A stretch of 64,000 bases of DNA from Neoroseomonas oryzicola (GTDB taxonomy: Bacteria; Pseudomonadota; Alphaproteobacteria; Acetobacterales; Acetobacteraceae). Positions 25,437 through 34,167 of the stretch are shown one piece after another (position 1 is the stretch's first letter; each line of letters opens with the position of its first letter). Location of the stretch: NCBI RefSeq assembly GCF_012163135.1, contig NZ_JAAVUP010000003.1, forward strand, positions 586,283 through 650,282, written 5' to 3'. The notes below the pieces were generated by a model. It did not search any database. It had not been told where the DNA came from and was given only the letters and a program-made list of their open reading frames with translations. The position numbers and the translations under genes are program-made.

Positions 25437-26762
25437 CTACTGCGCCTCCGCCGTGCTGACCGGCGCGGTGCGGGGCAGCAGCAGGAAGACCTCGTTCTCC
25501 TCCCGCATGCGTCCGGCGCGCTCGCCCGCCTCCTGGCCCCAGCCCCAGAAGAAGTCGGTCCGCGCGGGGCCGCGGATCGCGCCCCCGGTGTCCTGCGCGA
25601 TCACCAGGCGTCCTTCCGGCGGCGTGTCCCGCCGCGCCCCCGGGTCCCGCACCTGCACCCACATCGGCAGTCCGAGCGGGATGAAGGACCGGTCCACTGC
25701 GACGCTGCGCTGCGGCGTCAACGGCACGCCCATGGCCCCGATCGGCCCCTGGTCCGGCGTCAGCCCGTCCACGAAGCGGAAGAAGATGTAGGAGGGGTTG
25801 GCGCGGAACACCTCGATCGCGCGGTCGTAGCCTGCCATGCCGAGCCAGGCGCGCAGCGACTGCATCGACATCTGGTCGCGCGCGATGTCGCCGCGGTCGA
25901 TCAGCACCCGCCCGATCGAGACATAGGACCGCCCGTTCTGCCCGGCATAGCCGACGCGCAGCATCTCCCCGTTCGGCAGGATGACGCGGCCGGACCCTTG
26001 GATGTGCAGGAAGAAGGCATCGGTCGGGTCGTCCACCCAGACCAGTTCCAGCCCGCGCCCCGACAGCGCGCCGCCGTCGATCGCCGCGCGGTCGAAGAAG
26101 GGCTCCATCCGCCCGTCGCGCAGCACGCCGTAGCGGCGGCGCAGCGGGTTGCCGTTCACCGGCGCCTCGACCAGCTCGGGCGGGCGGGCGTGCAGCGGGG
26201 TGCGGAACACCTCGTCCGGTTCGAGCGCCCCGCGCAGGATCGGCTCGTAGTAGCCGGTCATGATCCCCGGGCCGGTCGAGAAGGCCTCGAACCGCGCCTC
26301 GATGAAGTCGCGCACAGCGAGGTTCTTCGCTGCGAGCCAGACGGCGACGCGGCGATCGTAGGCGCGGCCCTGGCCCTGGCGGGGCGGGCGCGGCAAGGCG
26401 CGCTCCAGAAGCCGCAGCTCGGCGCAGACATTGGTCCAGGCGGCGGCGGTCCCGGCCCTGAGCGCTGGTTCCCCCGCGCCGCCCAGCGGCGCCTCGGGCC
26501 GCATCGGGCGCAACGCGGCGCAGCTCGCCTGCAGCACCGGCAGGATCTCGGCGTGGGAATCGGACGGCCAGCCGGGCAGGTCCTCGAAGGAGACGGGGCG
26601 CAACGGCGGCGGGGCGGGCGGGCCGGCCTGTTCCTGGGGCGGCGGCTCGGGTTCGGGCGAGGGGCCGCCATGCTGCGCCGACGCCGGCCGGATCAGGACC
26701 GCGCAGGACACGGCGAGGGCCGCCGCGATGACCGCGCGGCCAGGGGCCAGGACCCTAGGCAT
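25437..26762 (-). CDS. mltA: membrane-bound lytic murein transglycosylase A
   Basis: Cleaves peptidoglycan glycan strands to form 1,6-anhydro-muramyl ends. 441 residues. Start at 26762 gives a signal MPRVLAPGRAVIAAALAVSCAVLIRPASAQ. No lipobox Cys follows the signal directly, so it may be soluble and periplasmic rather than lipid-anchored, or the Cys in VSCAVL may serve instead. The MltA domain spans about residues 120-330 and a C-terminal 3D domain holds the catalytic-Asp block AQDTGGAIRGPARTDFFWG near 395. The Tim44-domain gene is just upstream on the same strand, the usual alphaproteobacterial pairing. Confidence 0.92.
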   Translation of the reverse strand: MPRVLAPGRAVIAAALAVSCAVLIRPASAQHGGPSPEPEPPPQEQAGPPAPPPLRPVSFEDLPGWPSDSHAEILPVLQASCAALRPMRPEAPLGGAGEPALRAGTAAAWTNVCAELRLLERALPRPPRQGQGRAYDRRVAVWLAAKNLAVRDFIEARFEAFSTGPGIMTGYYEPILRGALEPDEVFRTPLHARPPELVEAPVNGNPLRRRYGVLRDGRMEPFFDRAAIDGGALSGRGLELVWVDDPTDAFFLHIQGSGRVILPNGEMLRVGYAGQNGRSYVSIGRVLIDRGDIARDQMSMQSLRAWLGMAGYDRAIEVFRANPSYIFFRFVDGLTPDQGPIGAMGVPLTPQRSVAVDRSFIPLGLPMWVQVRDPGARRDTPPEGRLVIAQDTGGAIRGPARTDFFWGWGQEAGERAGRMREENEVFLLLPRTAPVSTAEAQ

Positions 26763-26841
26763 GGGAGGCGATATACCCCAGCCCCGCCGGCGCCGCGACC
26801 CTCCGGGGGCTGCTGGAGGGTCGGGCGCCCCGACCCGGGGC

Positions 26842-27498
26842 TTAGGCGGGACGGGTTCCCACCAGTTTCCAGGTGGGATCGGAAACCGCAAGATCGCGCT
26901 GGAACGTCCACAGGTCCGTGATTTCGGTCACAGCTTCCGCCCCCGCACTGATCGACCCGTCGGCCGCCGTGGTGACGTTCACCTGGTCGGAGACGATGCG
27001 CACCGTGATGTCGGCGATGGTCCCGCGCAGATCGGCTTCCTCGATCCCCATGTCGTGGATGGCGCGGATTTCCGTGCGTTGCGTCGCACCGGCGGCCTCG
27101 CGCGCCGCGATCGCCTGGTCGAAGCCCGCGAAGGCCTCCGGCGCCAGGAGGTCGCGCAGCGTGTTGCGGTCGCCGCTGGCGAAGGCCTGCACGATCATGC
27201 GGAAGGCGCCCTCGGCGCCGCCCAGGAAGCGGCCCGCGTCGAAGCTGGCATCGGCCATGCGGATGCGCGCCAGCGCCTGGCCGGCCGGCGAGCGCGGGTC
27301 GGGGATGCCGCGCCCGGCCGCGACCGCCGGGGGCGGCGGCGCAGCTTCCCGCGGCACCGGGCCGGGCCCGGCGGCGGCCTCGCCCTGGGGCGGGCGCTCG
27401 AACCCGGTCCGGCGGCCCAGCACGCTGCGCAGGCGCAGCACCAGGAAGGCTGCAACCATCGCGAACAGGATCAGGTCGATCGGCAGGCCGCTGCTCAT
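26842..27498 (-). CDS. Tim44/TimA-like domain protein
   Basis: A 218-residue membrane-anchored protein with one N-terminal helix (LPIDLILFAMVAAFLVLRLRSVLG, residues 4-27), a Pro/Ala linker, and a C-terminal Tim44-like domain from about residue 80 (SFDAGRFLGGAEGAFRMIVQAFASGDRNTLRDLL ... VTEITDLWTFQRDL). The bacterial role is uncertain; the mitochondrial relative anchors the import motor. Start at 27498 has GAGGAGACCGAG directly upstream. It is followed on the same strand by mltA, as in many alphaproteobacteria. Confidence 0.85.
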   Translation of the reverse strand: MSSGLPIDLILFAMVAAFLVLRLRSVLGRRTGFERPPQGEAAAGPGPVPREAAPPPPAVAAGRGIPDPRSPAGQALARIRMADASFDAGRFLGGAEGAFRMIVQAFASGDRNTLRDLLAPEAFAGFDQAIAAREAAGATQRTEIRAIHDMGIEEADLRGTIADITVRIVSDQVNVTTAADGSISAGAEAVTEITDLWTFQRDLAVSDPTWKLVGTRPA

Positions 27499-27622
27499 CT
27501 CGGTCTCCTCAGGCCTTCTCACTTAGGGGTCCGCGGCCGCGCCCGCAACATGAAGCGGCGGACATGTTGCCGTGCGGCGCGCCGCCCGCTACCGGAGGGG
27601 ACGTGCCAAGGAACCCAAGCCC

Positions 27623-28180
27623 ATGATCCTGCTCCGCCACGGACAGAGCGAGTTCAACCTGCTCTTTTCCCAGCTGCGGCAGGACCCCGGCATCATCGAC
27701 CCGGTCCTGACGCCGCTCGGCCACCAGCAGGCCGAGGAAGCGGCCGAGGCGCTGGCGCGGGAGGGCATCCGGCGCATCCTCGTCTCCCCCTACCGCCGGG
27801 CGATCCAGACGGCGCTGCCGGCGGCGCAACGACTCGGCCTGCCCCTCACGGTCACGCCGGTGGTGCGGGAGCGCTACGCCTTCACCTGCGACATCGGCAG
27901 CGCGCGGACCAACCTGGCCCGCCACTTCCCCGAGGTGGACTTCACGCATCTCGAGGAAGTCTGGTGGCCGCCCGAGGAGGAACCCGCCGCCCAGGTCGAA
28001 GGCCGCGCCGCGCTGTTCCGCGCGGAGATGGCCGCCCTCGACGACTGGGCGCATACGCTGGTGGTGACGCATTGGGGGTTCATCATGGCGCTGACGGGGC
28101 TCAGCGTCGCGAACGGGCAGATGCTGCGGGTGGATCCGAACGGGCCGGCGCCGGAGATCGTGCCGTGGAAGCATCACTGA
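27623..28180 (+). CDS. histidine phosphatase family protein
   Basis: A 185-residue phosphoglycerate-mutase-like phosphatase. Seen: the catalytic LLRHGQSEFN (residues 3-12), where the RHG His accepts phosphate, PYRRAIQTA near 56 and the second conserved His in VVTHWGFI near 152. EERYAF-like VVRERYAFTCDIG supplies the acid residue region. Start at 27623 is set by AAGGA upstream and by the family's usual N-terminus. The substrate is unknown. It diverges from the Tim44 gene. Confidence 0.85.
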   Translation: MILLRHGQSEFNLLFSQLRQDPGIIDPVLTPLGHQQAEEAAEALAREGIRRILVSPYRRAIQTALPAAQRLGLPLTVTPVVRERYAFTCDIGSARTNLARHFPEVDFTHLEEVWWPPEEEPAAQVEGRAALFRAEMAALDDWAHTLVVTHWGFIMALTGLSVANGQMLRVDPNGPAPEIVPWKHH

Positions 28181-28199
28181 TGCGGCACGGGTGAGAATC

Positions 28200-28251
28200 G
28201 GAGGGGCGCCGCCCCTCCAAGCCACCCCGCCGAGGGCCGAAAGGCCCTCGG
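28200..28251. repeat. extragenic repeat family A, copy 2
   Basis: Hairpin 1: GGAGGGGC GCC GCCCCTCC (28200-28218). A 12-base spacer AAGCCACCCCGC follows. Hairpin 2: CGAGGGCC GAAA GGCCCTCG (28231-28250). It fills the gap between the convergent phosphatase gene and htpX. Hairpin 1 with its spacer is identical, over 32 bases, to the copy at 42890. The whole element is the inverse of the copy at 29534. Confidence 0.85.
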
Positions 28252-28257
28252 AACCCG

Positions 28258-29184
28258 TCAGCCCCAGGGGTTCTTGCGGGTGGGGCCGGTGCTCCAGGGG
28301 CCTTGTCCGCCCGATGGGGCGGCAGGCACGCCCATGCTGGCGGCGAGCTGCCGCAACGCGGCGACGCGGTTCTCGGTGCGCGGATGCGTCGAGAACAGGT
28401 TGTCCATCCGCGCCCCGGACAGCGGGTTGACGATGAACATGTGCGCCGCGGCGGGGTTCGCCTCGGCCCCGTAGTTCTGGATCCGGTGGGCATAGCCCTC
28501 AAGGTGCTCGAGCGCCGAGGCGAGGGCGAGCGGATCGCCGGAGATCTCGGCGCCCATCCGGTCGGCCTCGTATTCGCGCGACCGGCTGATCGCCATCTGC
28601 ACGATGGCCGCGGCCAGCGGGGCGAGGATCAGCATCAGGATCAGCGCGATCGGGCCGAAAGGACTCTGGTTCCGGTCGCGATTGGCGCTGCCGAAGATCA
28701 TGCCGAAATTCGCGAGCATCGAGATCGCGCCGGCCACCGTCGCGGTCACCGTCATGATCAGCGTGTCGCGGTTGCGGATGTGGGCGAGCTCATGGGCGAT
28801 GACGCCGGCGACCTCGCGTTCCGGCATCAGGTCGAGCAGGCCGGTGTTCACCGCGACGGCCGCGCTGGACGGGCTGCGGCCGGTGGCGAAGGCGTTGGGC
28901 TGGTCCTCGTGGATCACGTAGAGCGCGGGCATGGGCAGGCCGGCGCGCTGGGCGAGTTCGGCGGTCATCTGGTACAGCCGCGGCGCGTCGTGCGGGCCGA
29001 TCGGCTGGGCGTTCTGCATCCGCAGGACGATCCGGTCGCTGTTCCACCAGGCGAACAGGTTCATCCCCCCGGCGAACAGCAGCGCCAGGATCATCCCCTG
29101 CTGCCCCGCGATGGCGAGGCCGAGCCCGCCGAACAGCGCCGTCAGCGCCGCGAGCAGCACGACCGTGCGCAGATAGCCGCCCAT
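28258..29184 (-). CDS. htpX: membrane zinc metalloprotease HtpX
   Basis: Inner-membrane M48 protease that degrades misfolded membrane proteins. 308 residues. Seen: two N-terminal helices (about residues 6-52), the zinc-binding HExxH in [14 protein letters not shown] near 130, two more helices at about 143-205 and the conserved Glu of [17 protein letters not shown] near 208. The second ATG at 29184 is preferred because GGAGG lies 6 bases ahead; the first ATG at 29190 abuts it. A family A repeat follows the stop. The SDHAF4-type gene diverges from it. Confidence 0.95.
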   Translation of the reverse strand: MGGYLRTVVLLAALTALFGGLGLAIAGQQGMILALLFAGGMNLFAWWNSDRIVLRMQNAQPIGPHDAPRLYQMTAELAQRAGLPMPALYVIHEDQPNAFATGRSPSSAAVAVNTGLLDLMPEREVAGVIAHELAHIRNRDTLIMTVTATVAGAISMLANFGMIFGSANRDRNQSPFGPIALILMLILAPLAAAIVQMAISRSREYEADRMGAEISGDPLALASALEHLEGYAHRIQNYGAEANPAAAHMFIVNPLSGARMDNLFSTHPRTENRVAALRQLAASMGVPAAPSGGQGPWSTGPTRKNPWG

Positions 29185-29221
29185 GTGCATCCTCCGCCGG
29201 AGCGCCTACATCTCCGGTGCC

Positions 29222-29383
29222 ATGACCGATACCACGAAGCCCGACCCCGCGCCCGCCGCCGAGGTCACGGCCGACCCGAAGCCGGCCGCCCCCCCCAAGC
29301 CCAAGGAGATCGGCGGCCCGACGGGCCCCGAGCCGACCCGCTTCGGCGATTGGGAACGCAAGGGCCGCGTCAGCGACTTCTGA
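29222..29383 (+). CDS. DUF1674 / succinate dehydrogenase assembly factor 4-like protein
   Basis: A 53-residue protein with the DUF1674 signature at its C-terminus: GPTGPEPTRFGDWERKGRVSDF. Mitochondrial relatives (Sdh8/SDHAF4) bind flavinylated SdhA during complex II assembly. The N-terminal half is Pro/Ala/Lys-rich and likely unstructured. The start at 29222 gives the normal length; an earlier frame start at 29183 would add 13 residues that overlap htpX. It is divergent from htpX and ends before a palindrome-rich gap. Confidence 0.87.
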   Translation: MTDTTKPDPAPAAEVTADPKPAAPPKPKEIGGPTGPEPTRFGDWERKGRVSDF

Positions 29384-29387
29384 CGGA

Positions 29388-29490
29388 GAATGCGCCAATT
29401 GGCGCATTCCAAGTCCGGCACCGGCCCACACCCCCACCCGGCCACCCATTCCAGGATACTGAGGTGGGTGGGGGTGTGGGCCGGTGCCGG
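29388..29490. repeat. extragenic repeat family C, copy 1 (two palindromes)
   Basis: First a perfect 22-base palindrome (29388-29409, arms GAATGCGCCAA / TTGGCGCATTC). Then a perfect 24-bp inverted repeat (29415-29438 with 29467-29490) whose ends read CCGGCACCGGCCC and GGGCCGGTGCCGG, around a 28-base loop. It begins just after the SDHAF4-like stop. The GGCCGGTGCCGG and GAATGC...GCATTC blocks recur near 33278 and in weaker form near 44692. Confidence 0.8.
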
Positions 29491-29533
29491 ACGCGTCGAA
29501 CCCGCTCTGCGTCGCCTGAGGCGGTAACGGGTT

Positions 29534-29583
29534 CCGAGGGCCTTTCGGCCCTCGGCGGGGTGGCCTGGCGGGGCGCCGCCGCT
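29534..29583. repeat. extragenic repeat family A, copy 3 (inverted)
   Basis: CCGAGGGCC TTTC GGCCCTCGG (29534-29555) followed by a CGGGGTGGCC spacer and a decayed second hairpin (GGCGGGGCGCCGCCGCTCC). It is the near-exact reverse complement of copy 2 and lies just after the stop of the lipoprotein gene on the minus strand. Confidence 0.8.
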
Positions 29584-29587
29584 CCGA

Positions 29588-30382
29588 TCAGCCTTCGGGG
29601 CAGCCCACCACCACCCGCTGCAGCGTCCGCACGCCCTCGAGCGTCTGCGCCCAGCGCGGATCCGACTGCGGCGGCGTCAGCAGCCGCGCCGCTTCGGCGA
29701 GGTCCGGGCAACGCTGGTCGTCCGACCCGCAGGAGACCGAGACGCCGTACATCCGCGCGCTCGCCGCGTAGAAGCGGGCATTCGCGTTGCCGGGCATGTC
29801 GCGGCGCAGCGTGTCGGCCTCGGCGCGCAGCAGGTCGTTGCCGGGGCAGGAATTCGCCCGCGGCGTGATGGCGCGGCGGTCGAAGGTGGCGTTCAGCAGT
29901 TCCTCGCGCCAGGCGTTGCGCTCGGCCGCGGTGTTGGCGCCGCCGGCGGCCAGTGCCGCCTGGCCGGCCGTCACCGCGCAATCGAGCAGCGTCATCTTGC
30001 GGTCCGCCGCGGCCGAGGCCGCCCGCTGCCGGCAGGCCCGGGCGCGCAGCGCCTGGGTCTCGGCGCAGGTCTTGTCGGCATCGCCGGTGCAGGTGGGCGC
30101 GGGGGCCTCGGTGATGCGGTCCCAGGCGCCCTGGGCGGCGGCGGCGGTCATCTGCGCGAGTTGCTGCGCGGCGGGCGTGGCGGCGGCCTGGGCGGCCTGC
30201 CCGGCCGCGCCGGCGGCGGGGGCCGCGGCAGGGCCGGCGGCGCCGGCTGCCGCACCTGCGGCGCGGCCGGCCGCAGCGCCCGCGGCCTGGCCCGCCGCGG
30301 TGGTCGCCTGCTGGCAGCCGGCCAGGAGCGCGATCGGGAGAAGGAGGGCGGCAATCCGCCAGGGCGTCATGGTGGCCGGCAC
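29588..30382 (-). CDS. putative lipoprotein with Ala/Gly-rich linker
   Basis: No family recognised. 264 residues. The signal RIAALLLPIALLAGCQQ contains a lipobox (LLAGC), so an outer- or inner-membrane lipoprotein is likely. Residues 28-85 are almost wholly Ala, Gly, Pro and Gln (AAGAAAGRAAGAAAGAAG). The C-terminal part has eight Cys: CTGDADKTC, RACRQ, LLDCAV, NSCPGN, SVSCGSDDQRC and VVGCPEG. These could form disulfides in the periplasm. A GTG start at 30382 has GGAGACG at a good distance. An ATG four codons later is the alternative. Confidence 0.65.
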   Translation of the reverse strand: MPATMTPWRIAALLLPIALLAGCQQATTAAGQAAGAAAGRAAGAAAGAAGPAAAPAAGAAGQAAQAAATPAAQQLAQMTAAAAQGAWDRITEAPAPTCTGDADKTCAETQALRARACRQRAASAAADRKMTLLDCAVTAGQAALAAGGANTAAERNAWREELLNATFDRRAITPRANSCPGNDLLRAEADTLRRDMPGNANARFYAASARMYGVSVSCGSDDQRCPDLAEAARLLTPPQSDPRWAQTLEGVRTLQRVVVGCPEG

Positions 30383-30440
30383 GGGTCGTCTCCTGGTTCG
30401 GGCCGCAGGTTAGATCATGCAACCGGGGCGGGAAAACCGC

Positions 30441-32294
30441 TCACGCACCCGGATCGACGGCAAAGAGACGATAGCCGCCGAGCGCGTCGGGCAGCGGGAC
30501 GGGGCGGAGCCAGGCCGGCGCCTCGCCGCGGCGCAGGCGCGTGACGAGGTCCGCCGCGTTGTCGGTCGGCGGATCCGCGGTGCAGACGGCGACGAGATCG
30601 GCCTGGCGGCGAGCAAGGATGGCGCGCGCGGCGCCATCGTCGGTCGCGGTGAAGGCGCGCAGTACGTCGATGAAGGCGTCGCCGCCGCGGTGATAGGGTC
30701 CCGAGACGCCGCGCACGCCCGATCGCCAGGCGATCTCGGGGCCGGCGTTCATGTCCTCCATCACCAGGATCGGCGCATGGCCGGCCGGCGCGATGCGCGC
30801 GCGCGCGCCGGCGAGCCAGAGGGCCAGCGCGGTGGCGTCGCAGGCCGAACCGATGGCCTCGGTGCCGCTGGCCTCGGTGATGCGTTCGGCCTCGGCGCTG
30901 TCGCGCGCCAGGCGCGGCATGGCGAGCCCGCCGAGCACGAGCATGAGCCCGAGGACCAGCCGCAACGCCGGTTCCCGCGGCCAGGATCGTGCAAGGACCT
31001 GGCCCATCAGCCCTGCCGCGGCGATCGCCGCCGGCGCGGCGAGGTCGAGCGCGAAGCGCACCGCCGCGAAGGCCGCGGCGATGCCCGCGAGCAGCGCCAC
31101 GCCCAGCACCAGCCCTGCCTGCCACCCCCCGTCGCGCCGCCACCCGCGCACGGCGAGGCCGACGGCGACGAGCCCGAGCAGCGGCACGCCGCCCATCAGG
31201 AAGCCGACCGTCGACACGCCGCCCGGCCCGAAGGGCGGCAGGGGCTGCATCTCCGCGATCAGGTCGTGGTGCAGCCGCAGCATCCGGGCGATCGCGGCGT
31301 CCGCATCCTCCGCGACGCGCTGCGGCAACACGGGAAACAGGGCGACGAAGGCGCCGAGCGCGGCGGCACCGGCGGCGATGCCGACCAGCCAGCGCCGCCC
31401 GCGCGACCCCGCTGCGACGGGCCGCAGTGCCGCGAAAGCCGCCCCGCACAGCAGCGCGAGCGCGAGGTGCTCGACCGAGACGCGGTCGGTCTCCACGGCG
31501 AGCCATTCTCCCGGCGGCCGCTCGACGACGATCGCCAGCACGAGCATCGCCGCCAACCCCGCCGTCGCCCGCATCCCCTGCGCGGCGGCATGGCGCCCGT
31601 CCTCGGCGACCAGCGCCGCGAGGCCGATCGCCAGCAGCACCGGCAATGCGATGATCAACGCCTCCGGACCCACCCAGACGCCGAAGCCGAAGGCGGCCCC
31701 GGCGACCATCGCGACGCGCCCCCGCGCGCCCGGCCGCAACGCATGGATCGCCGCCGCGAGGCCGAGCGTCACCGCGAAGAGGATCAGCGCGTGATGGTCC
31801 GCGCGCCCCGGCGCCGAATAATTCGCCGCCGCCGGCGACGCTGCCATCATCAGCACCGCATAGAGCGGGGCGCGCTGCCGGTCCCACAGCCCCGCCGCAC
31901 CCCAGGCGGCGGCGAGCGTCGCGGCGAGGTGCAGCGGCGGCGACACCAGCCCGCCGGCGAGGAAGATCGCCTGCCGCGGGTCGAGACCCGCGAGGCGCTC
32001 GAGCGTCAGCGCCGGCAGCAGGATCAGGATGTCGAGCGGCCGCGTCCAATGCAGCGACAACCCCTCGGGTGCCGCGAGCGCCGGCGTGACGGTGTCGAAC
32101 CAGGCCGCGCCCTGGCGCAGTTCCAGCACGCGCACCACGCGCATATAGGCATCGGGATCGGCGAGGTGCCCCTGCAGGAATCCCGGGTCCATCGTGACCA
32201 GCAGCCCGACATGCACCGCGACCATCACGACGACGGCGAAGATCACGACGGGCAGCACCGAGCCCGGCTCCGGCGCGCGATGATCAGGCTGCAT
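30441..32294 (-). CDS. multi-pass GT-C/STT3-like membrane protein
   Basis: A 617-residue inner-membrane protein with an N-terminal helix (VLPVVIFAVVVMVAVHVGLLV), then about ten more hydrophobic helices up to residue 470 and a C-terminal soluble domain (about 475-617). The first outer loop carries DPDAYMRVVRVLELRQG near residue 48, and a later loop ANYSAPGRADHHALIL near 165. An acidic first-loop motif with a DHH-type second motif is what STT3/PglB and other GT-C glycosyltransferases show. A sugar- or lipid-linked donor transferase is therefore likely, but the family is only inferred. Start at 32294 rather than 32312 is a choice. Confidence 0.65.
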   Translation of the reverse strand: MQPDHRAPEPGSVLPVVIFAVVVMVAVHVGLLVTMDPGFLQGHLADPDAYMRVVRVLELRQGAAWFDTVTPALAAPEGLSLHWTRPLDILILLPALTLERLAGLDPRQAIFLAGGLVSPPLHLAATLAAAWGAAGLWDRQRAPLYAVLMMAASPAAANYSAPGRADHHALILFAVTLGLAAAIHALRPGARGRVAMVAGAAFGFGVWVGPEALIIALPVLLAIGLAALVAEDGRHAAAQGMRATAGLAAMLVLAIVVERPPGEWLAVETDRVSVEHLALALLCGAAFAALRPVAAGSRGRRWLVGIAAGAAALGAFVALFPVLPQRVAEDADAAIARMLRLHHDLIAEMQPLPPFGPGGVSTVGFLMGGVPLLGLVAVGLAVRGWRRDGGWQAGLVLGVALLAGIAAAFAAVRFALDLAAPAAIAAAGLMGQVLARSWPREPALRLVLGLMLVLGGLAMPRLARDSAEAERITEASGTEAIGSACDATALALWLAGARARIAPAGHAPILVMEDMNAGPEIAWRSGVRGVSGPYHRGGDAFIDVLRAFTATDDGAARAILARRQADLVAVCTADPPTDNAADLVTRLRRGEAPAWLRPVPLPDALGGYRLFAVDPGA

Positions 32295-32418
32295 CCATCC
32301 CCCGCGGCGCATCCCCGACCCGGCTTTGGAGTCCGCGTCGTGACCGTGTCAAGCGCGCGGTCTTGCGCCGCCGCGCGGCGGGCGCGAGGGTCGTGGCGAC
32401 ACACCAGCGGAGCGCCCC

Positions 32419-33273
32419 ATGCCACGCCACCAGCTCTTCGTCCGCCTGGGCGAGACCCGCTATCGCGTCGAGCGCCCCTGGGGCGAGGTGCCGAAGGGCC
32501 AGGGCGTTCCCTCCGACGTCGCCTGTGACGCGGAAGGGCGCGTCTACGTGCAGCTGCGCCAGGACCCGATGGCGGATCCGGAAGCGCCGGCGGTGGTGGT
32601 GCTCGCCCCCGATGGCCGGCGCATCGATGCCTGGGGCGGGGCGGAGGTCGCGGACGGGCACATGCTCTCAGTCCATCCCGACGGCCGCGTCTTCGTCGTG
32701 GACCGCGACGCGCAGGAGATCATCGTCTTCTCGCGCGACGGCAAGCGCCTGGGCGGCATCGGACGACGCCATTATCCGGGCGAGCCCTTCAACGCGCCCT
32801 GCGACGTCGCCTTCGCGCCGGACGGGACCATCTACGTCGCGGATGGCTACGCCGCGTCCGTCGTGCATCGGTTCAGCGCCGAGGGCACGCCGATGGGCCA
32901 CTGGGGGCGCGAGGGCAGCGGCCCCGGCGAATTCACCACGCCGCATTCCGTCTGGGTGCTGCCCGACGGGCGCGTGACGGTGGCCGACCGCGAGAACAAC
33001 CGCGTCCAGGTCTTCACCGCGGACGGCATGTGGCTCGCGGATTGGCGCGGCAACCACAAGCCGATGAGCGTCCACGGCGCGCCGGGCGGCGGGCTCTACG
33101 TGACAGACCAGGTGCCGCAACTCTCGCTGCTCGCTCCCGACGGGACGATCGTGGGGCGCTGCCGGCCGGTGCTGAACGGCGCGCACGGGATGTGGCGCGC
33201 GCCGGACGGCCGCATCTTCCTCAGCGAGCAGAACCCGTCGCGCCTCACCTGCCTGGTGCCGGTCGAGAGCTGA
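32419..33273 (+). CDS. NHL-repeat/6-bladed beta-propeller protein
   Basis: A 284-residue propeller with repeated blades such as GVPSDVACDAEGRVYV, MLSVHPDGRVFVVDRDAQEIIVFS, APCDVAFAPDGTIYVADGYAASVVHRFS and TPHSVWVLPDGRVTVADRENNRVQVFT. These fit NHL repeats and resemble the peptidyl-alpha-hydroxyglycine amidating lyase fold. No signal peptide is obvious, so it may be cytoplasmic. The role is unknown; a binding or lyase activity is possible. It is convergent with aqpZ. Confidence 0.78.
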   Translation: MPRHQLFVRLGETRYRVERPWGEVPKGQGVPSDVACDAEGRVYVQLRQDPMADPEAPAVVVLAPDGRRIDAWGGAEVADGHMLSVHPDGRVFVVDRDAQEIIVFSRDGKRLGGIGRRHYPGEPFNAPCDVAFAPDGTIYVADGYAASVVHRFSAEGTPMGHWGREGSGPGEFTTPHSVWVLPDGRVTVADRENNRVQVFTADGMWLADWRGNHKPMSVHGAPGGGLYVTDQVPQLSLLAPDGTIVGRCRPVLNGAHGMWRAPDGRIFLSEQNPSRLTCLVPVES

Positions 33274-33277
33274 GCGC

Positions 33278-33340
33278 GGGCCGGTGCCGGACCCGGAATG
33301 CACCACGGGGCGCATTCCGGAACCGACGTCCGGCGGGCCC
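33278..33340. repeat. extragenic repeat family C, copy 2
   Basis: Outer arms GGGCCGGTGCCGGAC (33278-33292) and GTCCGGCGGGCCC (33328-33340) pair with one bulge. Inside, CCGGAATGC and GCATTCCGG form a perfect 9-bp stem (33293-33301 with 33312-33320). It fills the gap between convergent genes, starts 5 bases after one stop and ends 2 bases before the other, so it may act as a two-way terminator. Confidence 0.75.
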
Positions 33341-33341
33341 T

Positions 33342-34052
33342 TCAGCGCCCGTCGCCGCCCACCGTGCTCTCATTGGGCCAGAGCGTGCGGCTCACGATCC
33401 CGGCGATGACCGCACCCGCGATCGGCGCCACCCAGAACAGCCAGAGCTGTTCCAGCGCCCAGCCGCCGACGAACAGCGCGGGCCCGGTGCTGCGCGCGGG
33501 GTTCACCGAGGTCTGCGTCACCGGGATGCTGATCAGGTGGATCAGCGTCAGGCACAGGCCGATGGCGATCGGCGCGAAGCCGGCCGGTGCCTTGCCGTGC
33601 GTCGCGCCGAGGATGACGATCAGGAAGAAGAAGGTCATCACCACCTCGCAGACGAGCCCCGCCTGCAGCGAGTACTTGCCGATCGAGTGGTCGCCATAGC
33701 CGTTGGAGGCGAAGCCGCCGAGCTCGAAGCCCGGCTTGCCGGTGGCGATGAGGTAGAGGATGCCCGCGCCGGCGATGGCGCCGATCACCTGCGCGACGAT
33801 GTAGGGCAGCGCCTCGCCCGCCTTGAACCGGCCCGCCGCGACGAGGCCACAGGTGACGGCCGGGTTGAGGTGGCAGCCCGACACATGGCCGATCGCATAG
33901 GCCATGGTCAGGACCGTCAGGCCGAAGGCGAAGGAGACGCCGAGAAGGCCGATGCCGACGCCAGGAAAGGTCGCGGCGAGGATCGCCGAGCCACACCCCC
34001 CGAGGACGAGCCAGAGCGTGCCGAAGAATTCGGCCGCGAGCCTGGGTGCCAT
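33342..34052 (-). CDS. aqpZ: aquaporin Z
   Basis: Inner-membrane water channel with 236 residues and six helices in two hemichannel halves. The two pore motifs are [10 protein letters not shown] (near residue 65) and [14 protein letters not shown] (near 187). [19 protein letters not shown] opens the protein as in AqpZ, and the Arg of the second NPAR gives a water-selective filter. The start at 34052 follows from the normal N-terminus MAPRLAAEF. No osmolyte gene is next to it. It is convergent with the NHL gene. Confidence 0.93.
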   Translation of the reverse strand: MAPRLAAEFFGTLWLVLGGCGSAILAATFPGVGIGLLGVSFAFGLTVLTMAYAIGHVSGCHLNPAVTCGLVAAGRFKAGEALPYIVAQVIGAIAGAGILYLIATGKPGFELGGFASNGYGDHSIGKYSLQAGLVCEVVMTFFFLIVILGATHGKAPAGFAPIAIGLCLTLIHLISIPVTQTSVNPARSTGPALFVGGWALEQLWLFWVAPIAGAVIAGIVSRTLWPNESTVGGDGR

Positions 34053-34167
34053 GTGCGGTTCTCCCCTTTTGATGTTCCGCGGGGAAATCGTTACCGGCGG
34101 GTGCGGCGCCCGCGTGGAAAAAATTCTGTGAAAGCGACATTGCCCCGTGGGCGATGCGGCGGTGCCA

